Assembly (NCBI GenBank): GCA_963691655.1
Contig: OY829326.1
Coordinates: 93,799,235 to 93,863,234 of the forward strand
DNA from: Toxonevra muliebris
Taxonomy: Eukaryota; Arthropoda; Insecta; Diptera; Pallopteridae
Reading direction: 5' to 3'
DNA: 64,000 bases
The notes under the pieces: model-generated
The model's database searches: none
Seen by the model: only the letters and a program-made list of their open reading frames with translations
Told to the model about the DNA's origin: nothing
In this document: one piece after another, positions 54,890-64,000 of the stretch
Position numbering within the stretch: position 1 is the stretch's first letter
How the letters are laid out: each line of letters begins with the position of its first letter
Position numbers and translations under genes: made by a program

Positions 54890-56739
54890 CTAAAAATTAA
54901 ATTGTATATTGAATTGAAGAGAGAGTAAAAATAAATTTTAATTTGCTTGCAGAAATACCAAATACAATATCAATAATTTAATAAAGTACAAACAATAAAA
55001 TTTATCATAGATAGATAGTAGGTAGACAGTTAAATAGATAGATAAATAGGTAGTTCATATGTACATACATAAAATTTAATTTTAAAATCAAGACAATTCA
55101 AATGCTAATGCTCCTCGCAGTTTCAAATTTCAAATTCGAAAAACGAGATTCACTTCATCTTCATCAACAAATTTCAATAATTTCAATCAATTCAAACTTA
55201 TCTAATGCTAGAATTTAATTTGCTATTGAACAATTTCGCTCTTAATTATAACTTATTTTTGTGCTTTAACTTTAGAACGCACTTTTATAAAAGCCTGACT
55301 CGCATGAAAAGCAAATTAGAAAATATCGAGCGGACATTTATAGCTTTTTGTGAGTTACATCTTCAACAGTAGGACAGAAACTCGTTACACACAACGGATG
55401 GATACACCGACCGCACCCTTAATGGTTAACACCAGTAAATAATTAAAAACTGGAAATAGAAAATGCATTACTAATTTTATTTAAGCAAAGTTTAAAGTTA
55501 CCAAAATCTACGTCTCAACTGTAAAAAGAAATTAAAAATAAATTCTAAAGACACCAGGGGTTTACCGGAGTGTCTTTGAGGAAATCTTATTAAATTAAAA
55601 ACGATTTGCCGCTGCGAATTCTGAAAATCTGAAGATGCCAAGTTTAATTCTAGACACAATCTGATCAGTGGGATGGATCAAGCGCAAAAGCACAAGAATT
55701 TCAAAGTTTCTCTTTCTCTTCATATATTACTAAAGTAGGAAAAATTTTAAATTATTATTTTTGCGTGTCTGTAGCATTCACATATGATTAAAAAATATAT
55801 ATATATTGACTAAAAAGAAATCATCATTAAAATAAAATAGTGACAATAAAAGAATACTAGAAAATCAGGCTTAACTTTGTACCACAAAAATACACTTAAT
55901 ATAGCAGTTTAGGATAGTTTGTCAATATGCACGAAGATCTAATTTAAATTCACACGATTCTAAAATCTACCAGGAAATGTATGTGCAAATTTCTTAAATT
56001 CTCTGCTCTTGAGTAAACTTGCATAAATACAAAAACAAAAACACATTGTATTTATATGGAATACATACATGTCTATTTGTTTCTTAATATTTAATACATA
56101 CATTTAAAGAATCTTTGCTAAATATTAAAACGTTTATTAAAAGTTTTATATATACTTCAGGTTTCGTGATTAGTGAACATCGTCCAGTTATGGCCCCGGT
56201 CAAGGTAAAACAAACAAATTGAAAATCGTTTTTAGCAGACATTAACAAACATTCGAAATGTGATGTCTTTTGGTTTTGTTAGGCTTGTGTTGTGAACGCA
56301 TGTAAGAACCAGACTGCTTTTTCGCAATAATTTAGGTTGTGCATTTTACAACGTTATGAGCAGTATATGCATAAATCTCAAAACCATAGAATATATCCCG
56401 AATGAACGAACGAATTGTGAACATGATTGATATGTATCTACTAGGCTGTGATTAGGCTGTATTAAGCTGTTGAATTATGGTAATTGGTACTAAGCCGTCC
56501 CTAACAAATGCTAACCCTCCGAATAGTTTACCTTTTATAAACAATTCTTCGTTCACGTTTTTATAATTCAATTCAATTTAAATCATTGAAAGTATCCTAT
56601 ACAAAATATCAATATTTAACTATCGAAGACTGGAAGTTGTTTGAGGTTTATGGTTATCCATCACTGTGTGTATGAGAGACGATGTTTGTGTACAAGTGCA
56701 TAAGTTTCTCATCTTCTCATTTTGATTTCTGCAAGCAAT
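54890..56739. other. Intron or gap between two STPR exons
   Basis: Non-coding AT-rich DNA without a recognisable repeat. I looked for a short minus-strand first exon for the 53450-54889 frame and did not find a convincing one. That leaves splicing from the exon ending at 56776 as the simplest source. Confidence 0.45.
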
Positions 56740-58236
56740 TTAAAGGTTGCCATTAGATGATGGTTTACGACCAACCTGAAGTTCCTGCTTCTTAATATAT
56801 TTATTCTGATAAAATTCAATGGAACTGGCGATTGCGCTAAATTGCGGCACGTGTGCTTGCGGCAATTTTGGCACTGAGGACGACGAAGATGCGGTGCCTG
56901 CTGTGGAGGAGCTCTTTGGATCGTCTCCACCTCCACCGTACAGATGTTGTTGGAAAATATTGTTTGCTTCGGCGTCTAGCAATGGTGGTTGTTGTTGCTG
57001 ATGTGTGAAGCGTGTTTGTTGTAACGTCTGCTGTTGTTGTTGTTGTTGTGTTTGCTGCTGCTGTGTAGTTTGCTCCTGCTTGAGTAGCGTTGGTCTGAGG
57101 GTTGCTGGGCTGATAAACATATTCTGATAGTATTCAATAGGATTTGTGAGTGCGGCTTGATGCGGCTGATATGCAGCTAGATGCTGTTGTTGTTGTTGCT
57201 GCTGTTGTTCATCGTGGGATTGCTGCTGTTGCTGGGCCATTCCTGTCGCCGCTGCTGGGGGTGCTGCCTGGTTTAAATTAATATTCTCGTTATTAGTACA
57301 ATTGGCAGCAGTGCTTTGCATTTGATTCGAATTCTGAGAATTCTGACTACTCTGCGTTTGTTTATTAATTTTTTTCTTTTCTCTGACCTTTTTCGCGTAA
57401 TCATTCAGTTTTCTCAGTCTTTCCTTGCGATCTTCGGTACTCTCATTTGCGATACGCTGGCGTGCACGTGCTGCCATCTCGGCCAGGCGTATTTTCCGTT
57501 GTTCGGCGCTTTCATTGGCTCTATAAAGTCGCATGCGTTCGGCAAGTTTGTGTAGACGTTTGGATCGCTGCTCTGGCGATTCCATTGCACGGCGTAGGCG
57601 CTGACGTGCTGCATTGCGTACCAATCGCATAGCACGTTCCATATCTGATTCATTTTGTCGGCGTTGCCGATTTGCTTCAGCATTGCGGGCAAGCCGCTTG
57701 CGGTACTCTTCCTCGGATTCGCGGTTACGCCGCTCGCGCATTCTTTCAGCATTGCGTGCAAGACGGCGTGCGCGTGCCTCGGGGCTTTCGTTCCAGCGGT
57801 GCGCAGCGGCAGCAGCTGATGAGGTCGACGATGTAATGGAGGCGGGACCGATTGAGGTTGTGGGAGCACTAGCTATGCCTGGTACTGGGGTTGGTGGCGG
57901 CGGTTGCTTCAGAGAGAGCGGCTGTGGATATGCCGGGATGCCGCTCAATTGCAGCTGCTGCTGATGTTGCTGTTGTAATTGATGCTGTTCATGCTGCGGA
58001 AAATGAAGTTGCTGATGCTGTTGCTGATGTAATTGATGTTGTTGTGCTGCTGCTGCGGCATGTTGTTGCTGTTGCTGATGATGCGACAATGGAACCAACA
58101 ATGTTGATGGAAGAAGTCGTGCATTGTGGCCATTCAAAGCTAATAGATGTGTGGCGTATTGTGAATGTTGCTGTTGCTGCTGCTGTTGTTCAAGTGTTGG
58201 CTCTATTTTTATCCCACCATTGGGGTTTGATTCCAT
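56740..58236 (-). CDS. STPR-domain protein (six 23-residue repeats), polyglutamine-rich
   Basis: Start ATG at 58236 (MESNPNGGIKIEPTLEQQ), open to 56740 (498 codons). Six consecutive 23-residue STPR units occupy 57797-57384: NESPEARARRLARNAERMRE..., RESEEEYRKRLARNAEANRQ..., NESDMERAMRLVRNAARQRL..., MESPEQRSKRLHKLAERMRL..., NESAEQRKIRLAEMAARARQ... and NESTEDRKERLRKLNDYAKK.... FMBP-1 has four, so this is an expanded version. Gln/His-rich stretches flank them. The paired motifs IEYYQNMFI and IEFYQNKYIKKQ recur after the domain. The frame ends VGRKPSSNGNL, but CAG|GTTGGT at 56776 is a possible donor in phase 0, so the true product may continue into 54889-53450. Expected nuclear, DNA-binding; not verified. 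Confidence 0.88.
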   Translation of the reverse strand: MESNPNGGIKIEPTLEQQQQQQQHSQYATHLLALNGHNARLLPSTLLVPLSHHQQQQQHAAAAAQQHQLHQQQHQQLHFPQHEQHQLQQQHQQQLQLSGIPAYPQPLSLKQPPPPTPVPGIASAPTTSIGPASITSSTSSAAAAAHRWNESPEARARRLARNAERMRERRNRESEEEYRKRLARNAEANRQRRQNESDMERAMRLVRNAARQRLRRAMESPEQRSKRLHKLAERMRLYRANESAEQRKIRLAEMAARARQRIANESTEDRKERLRKLNDYAKKVREKKKINKQTQSSQNSQNSNQMQSTAANCTNNENINLNQAAPPAAATGMAQQQQQSHDEQQQQQQQQHLAAYQPHQAALTNPIEYYQNMFISPATLRPTLLKQEQTTQQQQTQQQQQQQTLQQTRFTHQQQQPPLLDAEANNIFQQHLYGGGGDDPKSSSTAGTASSSSSVPKLPQAHVPQFSAIASSIEFYQNKYIKKQELQVGRKPSSNGNL

Positions 58237-61200
58237 TATTTCTAAACCGTCACTTTCAAGAATTGCAAAAGTTTTTGTCTAACTTTCCCTTTTTGTGCCA
58301 CATTTATTTGCATTTTATTTTATTCAATTTCACGTGCACATTATCTTTTTCAATATACTTTATTATTTCTTTTTACTTTTCGTGATTTTTTGCGTATTTG
58401 CAAAAAATTATTGCAAATATTTACAAAAATTTTCTCACTGATGTCATTTAGTAGTATTCGCGCCTGTCAAAAATCTGACGTCTGCTTCTGCGAGCGCAAC
58501 AATTTCCATTGTTTCCATTGGAATGTTATTTCATACACTTCCAGTGTTGCATTCCAATCGATTTTTCACATGATTTTTCGCTTTTTATCTGTTCACAATG
58601 TTTTGCCAAATTTATTTATTTCGTGCTTTTGTATTGTGTTTATTCTATTATTTAGATTAGACTCAATTGAAATGCAAAATTGTATATTCCTATTTTGAAT
58701 AGGATTTTTTAACTGTACTGCCTTTGAACACCAATCTTACCGACGCTTTCCTTTTCCAATCTTAATTTTCCTGTCTTTTTTTAAAATAAATTTTATGCAT
58801 TGAGTTTTTTTTTTTAATTTTTCACTTATTTATAAGCACAATTGTTTTTAGGATTGTTTTCAATAGCAATAATTCTTTTATTCTATTTTAAATTCTTTTT
58901 ATTTCCGTATCGGTCAACGCAGCGAAAAACTTGCGCCCATTTGCAAAAAAAAAAAATGTAAATATACGAAATCGTATTGGAAAGCGCCGCTTCGAAGGGA
59001 ATTGGAATAGTACACTCAAATAGAATTTATTATAATACATAAAATATTTTTGTCACGTAATTTCACGCCCACCTCTAATACCTCTCGCATTAGCTACAGA
59101 TAAATGTTAAACGTTATAATTTTGGTTATACTCGAATATGGATCTAATATTTTGTTGTTAAAAATTCTGAAGCTTAACTTATTCAATAATTTATTTAGTA
59201 CCAAGTTCCAGGTTTTAGTAGTAAATTCTAATTGGACATGTACCTATATTTCTAACATTTCAGACATAAAGTGATAATCCACAAAATTAAAAAACCAGAT
59301 AGCACTCAAGTTTTTGAAAAATAAATGTCTATACAGTCTTAATAAAAACACTAAACATACATTTTTCACATTTAATTGAATATAGATATCAATTCTATTT
59401 TATCTTATTACATTAATTGATAATAGCCAAACCCTTTAAAATATGAGGTGGCCGAACAATATCATTTGAGAATATATCGTAATCGCTCAAGGAATTATTT
59501 ACTGAGAAAGGATTTCCAACTCTATAAACTCCCTGTTACATCATTGATTATTTTCTTGACAAAAGTTTAATAGTGGAACGCCAATCATTGCCATCAGCTT
59601 GTGAATTTTCCAGAGCTACACCTCGCCTAACCACGAATAATGCATTCTATATGAATATTTGCATTTCATAATGGGATCTGACATTAATACTAGTTTAATT
59701 TAATTAATTTGTAAACGGCAGTAAAAACTAAAGTAATTGACCAGAAAATGTTAGCAGTTGCTTTTGCTAATTTTTTCTTCTAATTCACAAAGATTTTAGA
59801 ACTAGAACAAGACCATACAAATTACATTCCCAGAATATGACCCCACTTTTTTAAGCTAAGGACTTTATCGCACTAACAACTAGATTTTCAAACACAAAAT
59901 ATTAGCCCAATCTAAATGATTCTTCTCCTATAGAGCTACAAATACAAATATTAGCTATTTCATACATATCTATTTTCTATTTTTTTTTCACTCTTAAATA
60001 AAATAAGTTAGTTTTTGAACCTGACTTGTCCGGTCAACCAACCATTAAACACAAATCCATTATTATTAACTGTTTTTACCTAAAGTTTCCAATTCTATAC
60101 AAAAGAGATCAATTTCTGCACCGCAAAAATGCACCATTATGTAGGAACATTTTTATTGAGTAATAATTTCCGATAGCTGTTGTCGCTGGGGTAGGCAGTT
60201 TTTGATCGAGATATATCTCGAGTCGTTCCGGGAGCGTAGACCCGTCTGCCAGTGGGAACTTTTTGTTTGGACGCATCCCATTGACGCGATCTGCTTCCTG
60301 GGCCTTGACTATAAGGACAACAACTGACACACATAAATAAACATATTGACAATAAATTTCTAACACTATTGTAGCTGCTACAACACGGACCTAATAAAAA
60401 GTCCAATATTCCCGCTCAAAATGAAAATTTGCTGTCAAAATTGTTTGACAATTTTGTCTTATGGCAACGATAAAAGCGTTAATATGGTTTAATTTAATGT
60501 TTACTCATATTCAAATGGGTTTTTTGTTTTTTTTTAATGTTGTTTTGAGAAAAATATTTGTTGGTTGAAAATACTTCATTAAAATGTAAATATAAAAAAA
60601 AATATTTAAGGGAAAATTGTTTATGACCGAAGCTAAAATTTTTGCCGGCAGCATAGGTATTTAAAAAAAAAATTATTTTACAAAAAAAAAAAATTACACA
60701 AAATTGCCAAGACACGATAAATATAAAATGATCGGAGTAACTGCCATTCAAAGAAAAATATACTAAATCGTTCATGAAATTTGATGAAAATGGTTGAAAC
60801 GTCTGTGGGCATAAAATTACACGTACACACTGACTGAAACTAAAATTTGGTAGTTTATGACCCGTTTAAGACCGATTTAGTATACTTTTCTCTAAAAATG
60901 GCAATAACAATCTGGCTAATGCTACACTTAACGCTCCAATTTAGGTATGACTGTTGAAGAAGTTTTGGAAAATTTTAATTTCTGGCGTATTTATTAGAAC
61001 TTGGTAATTTTGAAAACATCAGTTATGCAAACGTAATGGAGAAATGTATTGAAAAGATAACTCTATATTACATAATCTATACGTCACAGTTGGCAACGTT
61101 ACGAGACACTACGTTACGTTTGCATAGTCCAGCCTTTAGATTGGCCAACATTTCTTTTAAAGCATTTCCTGGACCGTCGGACGACGCGGATCTGCATCGA

Positions 61201-62474
61201 ACTGGGGTTCGTAGTTGAGCAATCATTTTAAAAACCGGTTTAAAGACGGTTTAATTTTAATCATCTAAGTAATCGTGGTGGGAAAAAGTTGAACTTTAAC
61301 AACTTTGCCGCTAAAGAAAAATTTAATTAACTTTGACCGCGTGACTACTAGCGCCATTCAAATCACATATTAAAAAAAGAAAGCATTTACAAATGAAGTA
61401 ATATCTGGTAGTCCAAAAATTAATGAAATGAACTTAACCGATTTGGATTCGTATTGGCTCCCACATAAATTATTCGCGAAGTACCTCGATGTTCCCACAG
61501 CTTTGTAGAACAAAATTAAAAAGAAAATTTTCGATGTGTACTTTTATTCGTTTGTAAAACTAAAATTTTAGCACTAAAGTGATGTACTAAGAGATACTTC
61601 CCATGTATCGACAAGCACACATACACTCCCAAAAACGCCAAATATTATTTCCAGTATAGGGTAAGTGAACAAATTGGGGGGGAAGCTAAGCCAGAACAAG
61701 CTATGCATACACATACATACAAAATTGTAACACTCAAAGCAAATTGTTATCGAACGAACGGAAGCAGGACTTGTATTTGTACTTTTACAAGAGTGTGTAT
61801 CCACAATTACAAAATAAATGACATTGGTATTTTAAAAATGTGAATGCAACTTTATTCCAGTATAGAGTGTACAATATTACAATGTATTTCAAATTAATTC
61901 TTAATTACATCAAAAAATGAAGTTTAAAATTTGAATTTTGACTAGAACTTAATCAAGAGTGAAGGGGGGAGAGGGAATTGATCTCAATTAAAAATATTAA
62001 AACTACATATTGTTACGCAAAGATAGGGAGAAGATGATGATTGTTGATAGTTGAATGGGTGCTACGTCATAATAATAATAATAATAATTAATCATTGTCC
62101 ACATGTGAGACTACATTTACATATGTACGTTTCTATATATTTATTGTAATTATATAATGCATGCATTATAAAAATACTTTATTCCATAAACTTAATTAAA
62201 TTTTCGGAGTCTACTTTAAGTGACTCCGTGTACTCCTACTTTTTCTTCTTTTGCTCCTTCCACTGTTGAACGAAACGGAAAAGCCAAAACCCAGCGACAT
62301 GATCCACGACGTGACGCGCGCTACGTGCAATTGTTAGTAATTATTAATGCGGTGCTTTTGTTGTTGTAGTTGTTGTAATTTTCGATTGCTGCTGATTATG
62401 ACGATTCTAATTCGCATGTGTGCCTTACATGCAAGCAATGTTGCTGCTGTTCTAACATCCTTGAACTTTCTTCT
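58237..62474. other. 4.2-kb intergenic region between STPR genes
   Basis: Upstream (promoter side) of the six-repeat gene and downstream of the four-repeat gene. No protein-coding frame accepted. The minus strand at about 60405-60130 holds a GC-richer block (ACGGGTCTACGCTCCCGGAA, CCCAGCGACAACAGC) that resembles a block near 10790 and may be a dispersed repeat. TTTATT at 62178-62183 reads AATAAA on the minus strand and may be the poly-A signal of the four-repeat gene. Confidence 0.4.
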
Positions 62475-63248
62475 CTAGTAACCCTTCAAGCGATCCTGCA
62501 GTGGCGGCTTATGCACTTTGGGTGCAGTTGCACGAGCAGCTCGCATACGTTCTGCCGCCTTGGCGAGACGCTTTTTACGCTCATCTGGTGTTTCACTGGC
62601 ACGTCGCAATCGTTGTCGGGCGGCGTTCTTCATCAGTCTTAGGGTTCTTTGTACTTCGTTTTCGTTCTGGCGCCGTACGCGATTCGCCTCCGCATTCTTC
62701 GCAAGCCGCAGACGATACTCCGCCTCAGACTCTTTGGCGCGTTTCTCGCGCATCCTGGCAGCGTTTCGCTCCAGTCGGCGTTCTCGTGCGTCAATGGATT
62801 CGTTACTGCGTCGTCTAGCTGCCTTTTGGGCCCGTGTCGATTGTTGCGATGTGCTCAGATGATGGTGGAGCGGATGTGAGTTTTGCTGCTGCTGCACCGA
62901 TGATGCTGATGATGATTGCTGCTGTGGTGGTGGTTGCTGTGACGACTGATGATGTTGAAAAGTGTTTTCCAAATTGAGGGCGGCGTTTGAGGTTGTGCTA
63001 CTACTACTGGCGGCTGCGGCTGAGGCGGCTGAAGCGGCGGCTGCTGCTGTCGCTGTATAATTATTGTAGTCTATGAGGCCCCGGTTACTTGGGTAGAGGT
63101 GGTGCATGGGATTATCATAATTGAGGTATTCCGGCTTGATGAAGAATGGGTCGCGTGTCGATAGCGGCGCTGTGGGCGAGTTGAGGAAATACAATCGACT
63201 GTGATGATCTGTAGTGATGCTCCCTCCGCCTCCCACTCCAGTGGACAT
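62475..63248 (-). CDS. STPR-domain protein (four 23-residue repeats), FMBP-1-like
   Basis: Start ATG at 63248 (MSTGVGGGGSITTDHHS); the frame is open five codons further up but only through a TTG. It ends ...PPLQDRLKGY at 62475, 257 residues. Exactly four STPR units (62806-62530): NESIDARERRLERNAARMRE..., KESEAEYRLRLAKNAEANRV..., NENEVQRTLRLMKNAARQRL... and SETPDERKKRLAKAAERMRA.... This is the repeat number of silkworm FMBP-1, whose STPR domain binds DNA. Units 2 and 3 match units 2 and 3 of the six-repeat neighbour closely, so the genes are tandem paralogs. The N-terminal half is low-complexity (Ala, Ser, Gln, His). Probably a nuclear DNA-binding protein. Confidence 0.92.
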   Translation of the reverse strand: MSTGVGGGGSITTDHHSRLYFLNSPTAPLSTRDPFFIKPEYLNYDNPMHHLYPSNRGLIDYNNYTATAAAAASAASAAAASSSSTTSNAALNLENTFQHHQSSQQPPPQQQSSSASSVQQQQNSHPLHHHLSTSQQSTRAQKAARRRSNESIDARERRLERNAARMREKRAKESEAEYRLRLAKNAEANRVRRQNENEVQRTLRLMKNAARQRLRRASETPDERKKRLAKAAERMRAARATAPKVHKPPLQDRLKGY

Positions 63249-63263
63249 CTGGGGTTGTTTCAA

Positions 63264-64000
63264 GACTGCCGTATCAATTGCAGTTTCGTTCTTTTTTCCG
63301 TGTATTTTGTCGGAATTTCACTTCTCACGTGCAGCGCGAATGTTTTATTAACTCTTTTAAATGAGTTTTACAATTTTTTCAACACAATTTTACTAAAATT
63401 AATGGGTAAACAACAAAAGCGACATAACTAATCAATATGGAAAAAACTTCCACTGTTGGCTGGAAGACCACAGTGGAAAATTGTGCGCAAACGTCGTTCG
63501 CTTCCAGCGTTGTTCTTGACATTTCCAAATGTCAAGTTGCAGAATGCGCGTATGCACGACTAATTTTACTTAGTTTTTTACCATGAATTACTATTGTTGG
63601 TAATTTTTTATATTATGAATGAAAATAATGTAAAAACTTACCCTATACATTTTTCTCTTAAAATACTTTTACCGATTAGAAAAATATTAATCAATAAAAT
63701 GCACAAAAACGGCGAAATTCCAACAACCAAACTTGTTTGTTCCACAATCTTTGTATCAGAAACACTGAATACACTCAAGAACAGAGTTCCAAAAATGAGT
63801 GTCAAAATACTATTTCAGTATTTGTATGAACAAAGCATTATTTTGGTTATTTTGCAATTCATCTTTATGTATATTAGGAACTTTTCCCCTTGCCCCTGGA
63901 CATGAAGTAGCTGCCCATTTCTGTTAAATTAGAAATTTTGTTGCAGAATTGGGTTATTTTTAAACATTTAAAAAAAAAAAATTCTGAACCCACTCCAATA
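63264..64000. other. Upstream flank of the four-repeat STPR gene
   Basis: Presumed promoter and 5' untranslated side of the minus-strand gene. A plus-strand frame at 63594-63905 has no motif and is not credited. No repeat ends seen. Confidence 0.4.

Noticed and set aside
57891..58385. 164-codon plus-strand frame rich in Val/Ala
   Set aside because: Antisense of CAG/CAA glutamine codons of the six-repeat STPR gene.
63594..63905. 103-codon frame at the right edge
   Set aside because: Begins without context, Ile/Phe/Leu-rich as expected of AT-rich DNA, no motif or splice signal.

Overview
This window is nuclear DNA of a higher (schizophoran) fly, most likely a tephritid fruit fly. It is AT-rich and intron-containing. 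It encodes a mitofusin very close to Drosophila Marf, a Dph7 ortholog and a cluster of STPR-repeat (FMBP-1-like) genes, and it is crowded with insect-type Tc1/mariner, piggyBac-like, hAT and non-LTR elements. Species is inferred only from gene resemblance and element style. I saw no tRNA, rRNA or CRISPR.

Layout. (1) 1-6676, minus strand: Marf, six coding exons, with the C-terminal exons off the left edge. A possible 5' exon lies near 10.25 kb. (2) 12973-37442, plus strand: one large 13-exon gene whose joined reading frame is 2239 codons long with every splice phase consistent. I do not recognise its family. It carries an AT-hook, two PxDLS-type (CtBP-binding) motifs, a long acidic low-complexity region, an array of eight small phase-1/phase-1 exons that are diverged copies of one module, and a C-terminal CCCH-type motif with a helical domain. 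Its first intron (13.3 kb) is a nest of transposons. (3) 38-40.8 kb: decayed retroelement and mariner. (4) 40809-41897, minus: Dph7. (5) 42-53 kb: mostly transposable-element territory (hAT-like, mariner, IS630-like transposase, RTE-like reverse transcriptase, an array of a GGTGCCACGCCCAC motif). (6) 53450-63248, minus: three STPR blocks with three, six and four 23-residue repeats. The first two may be one gene, because their splice sites are compatible in phase.

The genes do not form an operon or a shared pathway. Marf works in mitochondrial outer-membrane fusion and Dph7 in diphthamide synthesis on elongation factor 2. The STPR proteins and the large AT-hook protein look like nuclear DNA- or chromatin-binding factors. 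The most novel structure is the tandem exon array at 31393-35400. Each exon ends in an E-S-Q-D/N-x-x-I-S-x-G type module, and the SQ dipeptide recurs about nine times. Each exon could be skipped without changing frame.
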